DNA of 35,637 nucleotides. Origin: Lachnospiraceae bacterium (GTDB taxonomy: Bacteria > Bacillota > Clostridia > Lachnospirales > Lachnospiraceae). Where the stretch lies: positions 1-35,637 of the forward strand of contig JAFLTD010000024.1 of the NCBI GenBank assembly GCA_022510625.1, written 5' to 3'. Under the pieces are notes generated by a model that was not told the DNA's origin, did no database searches, and worked only from the letters and a program-made list of their open reading frames with translations. This document shows positions 24,286-32,299 of this stretch, piece after piece (positions within the stretch are counted from its first letter, which is position 1; each line of letters starts with the position of its first letter). Both the position numbers and the translations under genes were made by a program.

Positions 24286-25956
24286 ATGCAAAAAGATACG
24301 GAAATGTTATTGAATATCATCCGGAAGGAAGGAACGAACTCATTCGGAAATCATGTCATGGATTTTACCAAGGAAGAACATCAACTGTGGCTGTATGAAA
24401 TGTTTGGCGGCAGGGAAAATCTGGAAAAAGAATACCCGGAACTGTATAAGCTGACACAGAACACAATCTCAGCAGCGGCAACAAACAAAGTTTGGAATAC
24501 AGAGGAAAATGATTCATTGCAGAATCTGGTTGTTCTGCTGGATGTGGAATCGGACAAGACAATGACGGGAGCATTAGGGCGAACCGTCCTCAAACAGCCG
24601 ACAAAGCGATTGTATCAGTCCATTACTCTGGTACAGAATGGAGAAGAAATCTGGAGGAGTCGAGAGTTTCTCTATGATACGGGCGAAGCCGAGTATAAAG
24701 CAACGATGGACAGTGCAGATCTGCCGTCAAAAAAAGATATGATTACCTGTATTTACAATGTAATCTGGGAGGATACAGAGAATGGTATACTGAACGCTGA
24801 GAATTCTGTACGGGAAGATATGGAACCATATGAGGCGGATGTGATTCAGGAAATCATGGTATCGCATCCGAGATACTACGAAGCGCAAAACGAAAAAGGT
24901 ATGGCCAATTTGCCGGAGGTGGCGGCAAATGCAACGGAGCCGCAGCCTATAGTAGCAGATGGCAGCTCTTATAAGCGGACAGGAAATATTAACATTGCTT
25001 ATAACCGGAATGCAGATGGGCAAGAAATATTGGATTATGTCTATCGTGAAAAAAAAGCACCAAAGGAACGGGAATTGTTTTTAGATATACGCGGAGCAGT
25101 TACACTGGCCGCCGGATATAGCTTTGATGACGTGAAAGAATGTACATGTGTTTTGGATGTTACCGGAACCGGAAGCGGCTCTAACGGAGGCATCATGACA
25201 ACCTTTAATCTGAAAAAAGGAGTGCATGTGTATGACAATAAGGAAGGTGGTTTTAATTTTGCGTTCCCTACTGACTGGGGTACAACAATACCGGACAGTG
25301 CTACAGCCGGAAGCAAGATATGTCATTTGGAGGTGGATCTGATATTTACTTGTGCAGAGACCGGCGATCAAGAGCATCATATGTATATATACGGCAGTGA
25401 CTCGCTGGGTCCGGATGAAAGCCATTATGCGCAAGTACCCTTATTGAAATTTAAGTGGGGCTGCCTGCAAAAAGATACCAAAGTCCGAATGGCGGATGGA
25501 ACAGAGAAGAAAATACAGGATATTCAATTGGATGAAGAGGTAGCCGGAATAGACGGCACCGCCTGTAAAGTCGTCAATCGAATTCACGGTACCGAGGAAG
25601 AGTTATACCGGATCAAGGTGGAGGGATATCCTGATAAGATTGGCGTTTCCAAAACGCATCCTTTTATGACGGTTGATGGTATGATTGCTGCCGAGGACAT
25701 AACGCCGAGTACTCAACTGAAAATGAAGGACGGAGAATTCCACCGGATTCTGGAATGCTATTCGGTGGACTACGGCGGGGAGGTTTATAATCTGGAACTG
25801 GAGCCTAACCACTGGTTCTATGCGGACGGATTCTGCACCGGTGACAATGTCGCGCAGGGAGATTGTATGAGCCAGAGCTGCAATTCTGTTTCGCTGTCAA
25901 TCGAGCCGGAGCTCATAGAAGAGATAGAAAAGTTGAGGCGCGAATTTGGCCGATAA
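24286..25956 (+). CDS. Unrecognised protein with C-terminal Hint (intein/hedgehog-type) domain
   Basis: ATG 24286 follows GGAAGGAG. The 556-residue product has an N-terminal part of about 390 residues with a helical start (MLLNIIRKEGTNSFGNHVMD, HQLWLYEMFGGRENLEKEYP) and a beta-rich middle (SLQNLVVLLDVESDK, KRLYQSITLVQNGEEIW, FLDIRGAVTLAAGYSF). Residues 393-521 are a Hint domain: Cys393 in KWGCLQKDTKVRMADGTEKK, the SKTHPF block (His458), then VYNLELEPNHWFYADGFC and GDN (Asn521). The penultimate His of splicing domains is Asp and the next residue is Val rather than Cys/Ser/Thr, so N-terminal cleavage is likelier than splicing. A 35-residue tail follows (DCMSQSCNSVS, then helix EPELIEEIEKLRREF). 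It is the last gene before the terminator. Confidence 0.85.
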   Translation: MQKDTEMLLNIIRKEGTNSFGNHVMDFTKEEHQLWLYEMFGGRENLEKEYPELYKLTQNTISAAATNKVWNTEENDSLQNLVVLLDVESDKTMTGALGRTVLKQPTKRLYQSITLVQNGEEIWRSREFLYDTGEAEYKATMDSADLPSKKDMITCIYNVIWEDTENGILNAENSVREDMEPYEADVIQEIMVSHPRYYEAQNEKGMANLPEVAANATEPQPIVADGSSYKRTGNINIAYNRNADGQEILDYVYREKKAPKERELFLDIRGAVTLAAGYSFDDVKECTCVLDVTGTGSGSNGGIMTTFNLKKGVHVYDNKEGGFNFAFPTDWGTTIPDSATAGSKICHLEVDLIFTCAETGDQEHHMYIYGSDSLGPDESHYAQVPLLKFKWGCLQKDTKVRMADGTEKKIQDIQLDEEVAGIDGTACKVVNRIHGTEEELYRIKVEGYPDKIGVSKTHPFMTVDGMIAAEDITPSTQLKMKDGEFHRILECYSVDYGGEVYNLELEPNHWFYADGFCTGDNVAQGDCMSQSCNSVSLSIEPELIEEIEKLRREFGR

Positions 25957-25991
25957 ATTATACTTATTATGTTATGCGTACTTTTCAAGAT

Positions 25992-26031
25992 ACCGGAAAC
26001 TGTTTAAACGGTTTCCGGTGTTTATATTTTT
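25992..26031 (+). terminator. Rho-independent terminator of the four-gene operon
   Basis: accggaaac (25992-26000) pairs with gtttccggt (26011-26019) around a ten-base loop, then gtttatattttt. The stem is 9 bp and perfect. It lies about 35 bases after the stop of the Hint gene and separates the operon from carB. Confidence 0.85.
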
Positions 26032-26053
26032 CACAGATTTTCTGCAAAGCTTC

Positions 26054-26081
26054 TTGTGCTTTTTTTGATTTCCTATATAAT
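26054..26081 (+). promoter_or_regulatory. Probable carB promoter
   Basis: TTGTGC (26054-26059) and TATAAT (26076-26081) are separated by 16 bases, downstream of the operon terminator. The leader to the carB start is about 100 bases; I see no clear attenuator or riboswitch in it. Confidence 0.6.
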
Positions 26082-26186
26082 GATAAGAAGAGTGAATTAT
26101 TATATCCTGTCTCCAAACATGACCATGCTGTGAGAAGGGAAATTTCTAAACTATCTAAGCAAATCTTTATTCAGGAGGATATACGA

Positions 26187-29100
26187 ATGCCAAAAAGAAC
26201 AGATATCCACAAAGTACTCATCATCGGTTCCGGTCCTATCGTGATCGGTCAGGCATGTGAATTCGATTATTCCGGTACACAGGCATGTAAAGCATTGCGC
26301 AAGCTTGGTTACGAGATCGTACTGGTAAACTCCAACCCCGCTACGATCATGACAGATCCGGAAATTGCGGATGTGACTTATATCGAGCCGTTAAATGTTC
26401 ACAGACTGGAACAGATTATCGCGAAGGAAAGACCCGATGCGCTGCTGCCGAATCTTGGCGGACAGTCCGGCTTAAATCTGTGCGCGGAGTTAAATAAAGA
26501 AGGCATTCTGGATAAATATAATGTAAAAGTAATCGGTGTGCAGGTGGACGCCATTGAACGCGGCGAGGACCGCATTGAATTTAAGAACGCCATGAATGCG
26601 CTCGGCATTGAGATGGCACGCAGCGAAGTTGCTTACACTGTGGAAGAAGCACTCTCGATCGCCGACGGGCTTGGCTATCCGGTAGTCCTCCGTCCCGCAT
26701 ACACGATGGGCGGCGCCGGCGGCGGTCTGGTATATAACCGCGAAGAATTAAAGACTGTCTGCGCCAGAGGTTTACAGGCAAGTTTGGTCGGACAGGTTCT
26801 GGTAGAAGAATCCGTACTCGGCTGGGAAGAATTGGAACTGGAAGTTGTCCGTGATGCGGACAACAATATGATTACGGTCTGCTTTATTGAAAACATCGAT
26901 CCCATGGGTGTACATACCGGAGATTCCTTCTGCTCCGCTCCCATGCTTACAATTTCCGAGGAAACACAGAAACGGTTACAGGAGCAGGCGTACCGCATCG
27001 TGGAATCCGTACAGGTCATCGGTGGAACGAACGTGCAGTTTGCACATGATCCGAAGAGTGACCGTATCGTCGTCATTGAGATCAATCCCCGTACCTCCCG
27101 TTCCTCCGCATTGGCGTCCAAGGCAACCGGCTTCCCGATCGCACTGGTATCCGCAATGTTGGCATCGGGTCTGACTTTGAAAGATATTCCCTGCGGCAAA
27201 TACGGCACCCTGGATAAGTATGTGCCGGATGGCGACTATGTGGTAATTAAATTTGCGCGCTGGGCATTTGAGAAATTTAAGGGCGTGGAGGACAAGTTGG
27301 GCACACAGATGCGTGCGGTCGGCGAGGTCATGAGTATCGGTAAAACCTACAAGGAAGCTTTCCAGAAAGCAATCCGTTCTCTGGAAACGGGACGATACGG
27401 ACTCGGATACGCCAAGAACTTTCATTCTATGTCAAAAGATGAACTGCTCAAACTTCTTATCACCCCTTCCAGCGAGCGTCACTTCGTGATGTATGAGGCG
27501 CTGCGCAAAGGTGCAACCATCGAGGAAGTACATGAACTGACACATGTGAAGAGTTGGTTTATTGAGCAGATGAAAGAACTCGTGGAGGAAGAAGAACAAC
27601 TTTTGAAGTCCAAAGGTTCGCTGCCGTCCGACGATCTTTTGATCGCTGCTAAGAAAGACGGCTTCTCTGACAAATACTTGAGCCAGATTCTTGAGATACC
27701 GGAAGCGGATATCCGCACACACCGGATTGAGCTCGGCGTGGAGGAAACTTGGGAAGGCGTTCACGTGAGCGGTACACAGGACAGCGCTTACTACTTCTCT
27801 ACCTACAATGCACCGGACAAGAATCCTGTCAACACCGATAAGCCCAAGATCATGATTCTCGGCGGCGGTCCGAATCGAATCGGACAGGGTATCGAATTCG
27901 ACTACTGCTGCGTACATGCTTCTCTTGCTTTGAAGAAGTTAGGATTTGAAACCATCATTGTAAACTGCAATCCGGAAACCGTTTCCACGGATTACGATAC
28001 TTCCGACAAGTTATATTTCGAGCCTTTGACTCTGGAAGATGTCTTGAGTATCTATAAAAAGGAAAAACCGTTGGGTGTCATCGCACAGTTCGGCGGGCAG
28101 ACCCCTTTGAATCTGGCGGCGGACCTGGAGAAAAACGGTGTGAAGATTCTCGGTACTTCTCCTTCAGTCATCGACCTGGCAGAGGATCGCGACCAGTTTC
28201 GTGCTATGATGGAGAAACTGGGAATTCCCATGCCCGAATCCGGTATGGCAACCACCGTGGATGAGGCGCTGGCAATCGCCGCACAGATCGGTTATCCGGT
28301 CATGGTGCGCCCTTCCTATGTGCTTGGCGGACGCGGCATGGAAGTGGTCTATGATGATGAGAGCATGACCGAATATATGAACGCTGCTGTAGGTGTGACA
28401 CCGGATCGTCCGATTCTGATCGACCGCTTCCTCAATCACGCGCTGGAATGCGAGGCGGATGCCATCAGCGACGGCTCCCACGCCTTTGTACCTGCCGTGA
28501 TGGAGCATATTGAACTGGCAGGTATTCACTCCGGCGACTCGGCTTGCATCATTCCGTCCGTACACATTTCCGATGAGAATGTGGCTACAATAAAAGAATA
28601 TACCCGCAAGATCGCGGAAGAAATGCATGTTAAAGGTCTGATGAATATGCAGTACGCCATCGAGAAGGGAAAGGTGTACGTGCTGGAGGCAAATCCCCGT
28701 GCATCCCGTACCGTTCCGTTGGTATCCAAGGTCTGCAACATCCGCATGGTGCCTTTGGCAACGGAAATCATCACTACCGAACTGACCGGCAAACCATCTC
28801 CGGTTCCGGCTTTGAAAGAACAGGATATCCCGAACTACGGCGTGAAGGAGTCTGTCTTCCCGTTCAATATGTTCCAGGAAGTAGACCCTATCCTTGGACC
28901 CGAAATGCGCTCTACAGGTGAGGTTCTCGGTCTGTCACGCTCCTACGGAGAAGCCTTCTACAAGGCACAGGAAGCAACGCAATCCAAGCTGCCGTTAGAG
29001 GGTACTGTATTGATCTCCGTCAACAGAAAGGACAAAGAAGAAGTTGTGGAGGTAGCCAAGCAGTTCGCCGACTGTGATTTCCACATCATTGCTACAGGCA

Positions 29101-29417
29101 ACACTTATGAACTGATCACTGCTGCCGGCATCCCGGCTGAGAAGGTTAATAAGTTATATGAGGGACGCCCGAATATCCTCGACCTGATCACCAACGGCAA
29201 GATAGATCTGATCATCAACTCACCTGTCGGAAAAGACAGTATCCACGATGACAGCTATCTGCGCAAAGCTGCCATCAAGGCAAAGGTCCCTTACATGACG
29301 ACGATCGCGGCCGCAAAGGCGACCGCAAGCGGTATTCAGTATGTAAAGACACATGGAGACAGTGAAGTGAAGTCATTGCAGATGCTGCATGGGGAGATTA
29401 AAGATAAGAAGAATTAA
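26187..29417 (+). CDS. carB: Carbamoyl-phosphate synthase large subunit
   Basis: The true start is ATG 26187, preceded by AGGAGG at 8 nt; the frame opens further upstream, but that part reads through terminator and promoter. The 1076-residue product is full length. The two homologous halves are visible: the first starts MPKRTDIHKVLIIGSGPIVI with GQACEFDYSGTQA and VVLRPAYTMGGAGGG, the second has IMILGGGPNRIGQGIEFDYC, VMVRPSYVLGGRGMEVVYDD and LEANPRASRTVPLVSKV. The C-terminal about 140 residues are the methylglyoxal-synthase-like allosteric domain. It makes carbamoyl phosphate from bicarbonate, ammonia from glutamine (supplied by CarA) and two ATP, for pyrimidine and arginine synthesis. No carA is adjacent, and carB has its own promoter, so its partner must be elsewhere. 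Confidence 0.97.
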   Translation: MPKRTDIHKVLIIGSGPIVIGQACEFDYSGTQACKALRKLGYEIVLVNSNPATIMTDPEIADVTYIEPLNVHRLEQIIAKERPDALLPNLGGQSGLNLCAELNKEGILDKYNVKVIGVQVDAIERGEDRIEFKNAMNALGIEMARSEVAYTVEEALSIADGLGYPVVLRPAYTMGGAGGGLVYNREELKTVCARGLQASLVGQVLVEESVLGWEELELEVVRDADNNMITVCFIENIDPMGVHTGDSFCSAPMLTISEETQKRLQEQAYRIVESVQVIGGTNVQFAHDPKSDRIVVIEINPRTSRSSALASKATGFPIALVSAMLASGLTLKDIPCGKYGTLDKYVPDGDYVVIKFARWAFEKFKGVEDKLGTQMRAVGEVMSIGKTYKEAFQKAIRSLETGRYGLGYAKNFHSMSKDELLKLLITPSSERHFVMYEALRKGATIEEVHELTHVKSWFIEQMKELVEEEEQLLKSKGSLPSDDLLIAAKKDGFSDKYLSQILEIPEADIRTHRIELGVEETWEGVHVSGTQDSAYYFSTYNAPDKNPVNTDKPKIMILGGGPNRIGQGIEFDYCCVHASLALKKLGFETIIVNCNPETVSTDYDTSDKLYFEPLTLEDVLSIYKKEKPLGVIAQFGGQTPLNLAADLEKNGVKILGTSPSVIDLAEDRDQFRAMMEKLGIPMPESGMATTVDEALAIAAQIGYPVMVRPSYVLGGRGMEVVYDDESMTEYMNAAVGVTPDRPILIDRFLNHALECEADAISDGSHAFVPAVMEHIELAGIHSGDSACIIPSVHISDENVATIKEYTRKIAEEMHVKGLMNMQYAIEKGKVYVLEANPRASRTVPLVSKVCNIRMVPLATEIITTELTGKPSPVPALKEQDIPNYGVKESVFPFNMFQEVDPILGPEMRSTGEVLGLSRSYGEAFYKAQEATQSKLPLEGTVLISVNRKDKEEVVEVAKQFADCDFHIIATGNTYELITAAGIPAEKVNKLYEGRPNILDLITNGKIDLIINSPVGKDSIHDDSYLRKAAIKAKVPYMTTIAAAKATASGIQYVKTHGDSEVKSLQMLHGEIKDKKN

Positions 29418-29418
29418 C

Positions 29419-29546
29419 TATGTCAGACAATAATGTTTTTCGGCACGCTTTCGCTCCGTTGCAAACGTAACGGTACTAATGCCTTAAAATACAAGGCATA
29501 AGTACTGACGTCTGCAAAGGCCCTTTAAACATTATTGTCTGACATA
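29419..29546. repeat. 128-bp element with perfect 20-bp inverted terminal repeats
   Basis: tatgtcagacaataatgttt (29419-29438) and its exact reverse complement (29527-29546) bound a GC-richer interior. Inside, gtactaatgcctt pairs with aaggcataagtac with one mismatch, and outer segments pair partly, so the whole can fold into one long hairpin. It exactly fills the gap between convergent carB and the fructosamine kinase gene. It could be a MITE-like or REP-like element, a bidirectional terminator, or both. No transposase is nearby. A TA flanks the right end, but no target duplication is certain. Confidence 0.75.
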
Positions 29547-29553
29547 TAAGTTT

Positions 29554-30462
29554 TCAAACATATCTGTTTAAAATTCTCTGCACAGATCCGAGATATGTCG
29601 CGCCGAACAGATTCAGATGATTCAACATATGATAGAGGTTATACAAATCTCTTCTGTCATGATACCCGCTGTCGATCGGAGTCACTTCATTATATGCCCC
29701 ATAAAAAGAATCCGGATTACCCCCAAATAATTCCGTCATGGCAAGTTCCGCTTCATAATGTCCGACGTAGACAGCCGGGTCAAGAATCCATGCTTTACCG
29801 TCAGGTCCGCAGACAGCATTGCCGCTCCACAGATCGCCGTGAATCAGCGACGGAAATTCCGGTTCAACCAAATAGGAATCCAGATGGTCCATCAACTTCG
29901 TAAATTGTTTGCGCATTTTGGAATCCAAATACCGTTCCGCCATCTTGATTTGTGGAAGCAATCGGCACTCACGGAAGAATGTAATCCAATTCTCTTTCGT
30001 TGTATTGATCTGCGGAGAGGCCCCGATGTAATTATCATGTGTGAACCCAAACGGACGTCCCTGCTCTGTCTCGGCAAACTCGGTATAATCCGCACGATGC
30101 ATCGCTGCAAGTTCTCTTCCGAACATTTCCCAATACGCGGTGAGCTTTGCTGCACGCTCCAAATATTCCATTAGAAGAAAAGATATTCTCTGTGCCTTGT
30201 CCGTGCCCAATGCCAGCGCTTTTGGCACTCCTATTGCTTCCGTTTTTCGAAGCGCATCCAAACCCTTTGCTTCTGCCTCAAAAAAGGACAGATTCCTTAT
30301 GGAATTACATTTCATAAAAACCGCTGACCCGTCGGACAGTGACAGACAATAAGATTCATTAATGTCGCCGCCGTGCACCGGACGCTTGCTGACGATGCGA
30401 AGATTTTCTCCGAATAGTGATGTAATTGCTTGTTCTAAAGAGTTGGCTGTAAATATTTCCAT
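29554..30462 (-). CDS. Fructosamine kinase family protein
   Basis: The 302-residue product has the aminoglycoside-kinase-like fold of fructosamine-3-kinases. Visible are AVFMKCNS (ATP-binding Lys), ISFLLMEYL hinge, the catalytic LIHGDLWSGN, and WILDPAVYVGHYEAELAMT with the metal-binding Asp; length is normal for the bacterial family. These enzymes phosphorylate ketoamine (fructosamine or ribulosamine) adducts on proteins or amino acids, leading to deglycation. GGAG lies 8 nt before ATG 30462. The gene starts 18 bp after the yaaA stop and its ribosome-binding site abuts that stop, so they form an operon. It ends at the 128-bp inverted-repeat element. Confidence 0.92.
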   Translation of the reverse strand: MEIFTANSLEQAITSLFGENLRIVSKRPVHGGDINESYCLSLSDGSAVFMKCNSIRNLSFFEAEAKGLDALRKTEAIGVPKALALGTDKAQRISFLLMEYLERAAKLTAYWEMFGRELAAMHRADYTEFAETEQGRPFGFTHDNYIGASPQINTTKENWITFFRECRLLPQIKMAERYLDSKMRKQFTKLMDHLDSYLVEPEFPSLIHGDLWSGNAVCGPDGKAWILDPAVYVGHYEAELAMTELFGGNPDSFYGAYNEVTPIDSGYHDRRDLYNLYHMLNHLNLFGATYLGSVQRILNRYV

Positions 30463-30480
30463 AATGAATTCTCCGTTGAA

Positions 30481-31260
30481 TTATATCTCACGTGTTAAAT
30501 ACATTTCGTAAACAGGACTTACCCGCTCAAAAACATACTTCAAGTTGGTGGACAGATTATCCCGATACACATATCCCAACCTGTCAAAGTTCTTAATCTC
30601 AGCCGGATTCTCAATATTCATTTCCGCCATATACCGCACCATTTCCCCTCTTGCCATCTTTGCGTAAGTTGCTTTGGTTACCGGCTTGCCTTCCGATACT
30701 TCGCAGAATACGACCGTAATATATGTATCATGTTTTGTCAGATATTTTTCAACACATTTCGAATATTCCTTAGAGGCAAGGTTGATGATCACTCCGTCCT
30801 GATCTCTGACAGATTCATAAATTCTGCTGCCCCACAAATCATACAAGTTTTTGTATCCGCCAATAGATGCCTTCGCCTGCATTTCAAGTCGATAAGGAGT
30901 CACTCCGTCCATCGGCTTCAACACACCGTAAAATCCCGACAGTATTCGCAAATGCTCCTGCACATAATCAAACTGTTTATCTTCAAAGACTGTCGGAGCC
31001 ATATACTGATACGCAATTCCTTCGTAAGATAAAATCGCGGGTGTCAACTGCTCGTGGAGATTCATGCCTTTCAATCGCATATAATTCTGTTCAGCAATTT
31101 TATCGTTGCATTGCCACAGATCTTTCAATTCTGCATAGGACTTCGATTGAAGCCACTCCAAAATCTCTTCGGTCCGGGACAAATATTCGGGTAGTGATGT
31201 ATAGCCCAGCGTATCCAAGTCGGTATTCATTTTCTTTGCCGGGGAGAGGATTATTTTCAT
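30481..31260 (-). CDS. yaaA: Peroxide stress protein YaaA (DUF328 family)
   Basis: The 259-residue product matches the YaaA family in length and landmarks: MKIILSPAKKMNTD at the N-terminus, LTPAILSYEGIAYQYM, LRILSGFYGVLKPMDGVTPYRLEM, NLYDLWGSRI, IINLASKEYSKCVE and KATYAKMARGEMVRYM. In Escherichia coli YaaA lowers free intracellular iron during peroxide stress and limits oxidative DNA damage; the family is known to bind DNA. It has no signal peptide and acts in the cytoplasm. A GGAAGG lies about 5 nt before ATG 31260. It is followed by the fructosamine kinase gene; both may be responses to metabolic or oxidative damage, which is inference. Confidence 0.92.
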   Translation of the reverse strand: MKIILSPAKKMNTDLDTLGYTSLPEYLSRTEEILEWLQSKSYAELKDLWQCNDKIAEQNYMRLKGMNLHEQLTPAILSYEGIAYQYMAPTVFEDKQFDYVQEHLRILSGFYGVLKPMDGVTPYRLEMQAKASIGGYKNLYDLWGSRIYESVRDQDGVIINLASKEYSKCVEKYLTKHDTYITVVFCEVSEGKPVTKATYAKMARGEMVRYMAEMNIENPAEIKNFDRLGYVYRDNLSTNLKYVFERVSPVYEMYLTREI

Positions 31261-31313
31261 GATTACCTTCCATCAATAATCAGGCATCTGATTGCTTCTC
31301 AGGTTATCGCATT

Positions 31314-31592
31314 CTACATCTCTTTTTCCGGAGCTTCCAGCTTCAACCTTGAATTAGCCTGCGCTGCTTCCTCAAACACTTGCAGCACCTTTGCTCCGTA
31401 GCAGTCTGCCTGTTGCAGAATATCATCATTCCTAAACGAAATCGTACATTCCACCAATTCCGTCAAACAGTCAAAAAGAGCATCCAAGTTTTTTCCATAG
31501 TAATCGGGAAACTCCAACACTTCTGCCAGATAGGAATGTGCCTGCTCCTGATGCAGCAGTTCTTGACAATCTATGATAACTTTTTTCACCAT
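31314..31592 (-). CDS. Barstar-family ribonuclease inhibitor
   Basis: The 92-residue product has the length and hallmarks of barstar: an N-terminal strand (VKKVIIDCQELLHQEQAHSYL), then the core LEFPDYYGKNLDALFDCL, whose YYGKNLDAL segment carries the Asp that plugs the barnase active site, and CTISFRNDDILQQ. There is no signal peptide, so it acts inside the cell. The start overlaps the barnase stop by 7 bases and its GAGGTGAT ribosome-binding site lies inside the barnase coding region, so translation is coupled. The role is to neutralise the co-encoded RNase before export or if it re-enters. Assignment is firm by sequence and neighbour. Confidence 0.93.
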   Translation of the reverse strand: MVKKVIIDCQELLHQEQAHSYLAEVLEFPDYYGKNLDALFDCLTELVECTISFRNDDILQQADCYGAKVLQVFEEAAQANSRLKLEAPEKEM

Positions 31593-32299
31593 ATCACCTC
31601 ATAATTTTCTGTAATGGTCACTTCAGAAAAACTTTCATAATGGTTCGATGTATAAAAATACAACCCATCATTGGAGAACACCAGCCGTCTGGAACCTCTG
31701 GAACTGTATCCGTGTGTATCGATATCACATTCCGTATATTTCCTGCCGTCAGCCGCGGGAAGCAGTCCCTCGCGATTACCGAAGTAGTCTCCGCCGATTG
31801 CGGCGCCCTCTTTATATTTCTCCACGGAGCCGCCTTCCCACCCCAGCGCCTGCGCCTCACTTTTTGTGATATAATTAGGCGGCAGTTCGTTGTACGCATC
31901 CAGGTACAGCACTACATTGACCACATCGTAATAATAATTTCCGTATATAGGGAGATTATCATTTTTTGTCTCCTCTTGAGGTTCTTCCGTCTCCGAGACC
32001 TCTTCCTGTATCTCCGGCTCATCTTCTTGCGTATTCAAGTTGCCGTCTTGCGCTTCCGACTCGTTATTTACATCTAACTCGTCCGACATTTCGGGTTCGG
32101 ATTGTTCTGGTTCTGATTCATCTTCTTGTACTACCGGTTGGATATCTTGTGGTCCTGATTCATATACCTGTGTACCTGATTGGGTCTCCTGCATAGCGCT
32201 TGATATGACATCACTCAAGCTGCCGCATGCTGTCATGATCAGCATGGACAGAACCAGCCAAATCCCTAATATACGTATTTTTTTCAATTGATTTTTCAC
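31586..32299 (-). CDS. Lipid-anchored barnase-family ribonuclease
   Basis: The start is GTG 32299, following GGGAGGAG and directly after the upstream TAA. The 237-residue product has a lipoprotein signal (hydrophobic segment, then LIMTAC with Cys25), an acidic Glu/Asp/Ser-rich linker of about 90 residues, and a barnase domain at about 120-237. Landmarks match barnase: LPPNYITKSEAQALGW (Lys146), GGDYFGNREGLLP, YTECDID (general-base Glu190), Arg201, Arg205 and NHYESF (general-acid His220). All catalytic residues are kept, so it should cleave RNA. A membrane tether with an acidic stalk is unusual compared with freely secreted barnase and suggests a surface-displayed or contact-dependent nuclease, or release by proteolysis. 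Barstar is downstream. Confidence 0.93.
   Translation of the reverse strand: MKNQLKKIRILGIWLVLSMLIMTACGSLSDVISSAMQETQSGTQVYESGPQDIQPVVQEDESEPEQSEPEMSDELDVNNESEAQDGNLNTQEDEPEIQEEVSETEEPQEETKNDNLPIYGNYYYDVVNVVLYLDAYNELPPNYITKSEAQALGWEGGSVEKYKEGAAIGGDYFGNREGLLPAADGRKYTECDIDTHGYSSRGSRRLVFSNDGLYFYTSNHYESFSEVTITENYEVIW

Noticed and set aside
25863-26186. N-terminal extension of carB to 25863
   Set aside because: The extra 108 codons overlap the Hint gene in another frame and read through its terminator and the carB promoter; AGGAGG and a family-typical N-terminus place the start at 26187.
26675-28628. Antisense open frames of up to 177 residues within carB
   Set aside because: carB is a fully recognisable conserved gene; these frames follow its codon bias on the other strand.
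29419-29546. Riboswitch or T-box reading of the palindromic element
   Set aside because: It lies between two stop codons of convergent genes, so it is not a leader of any gene.
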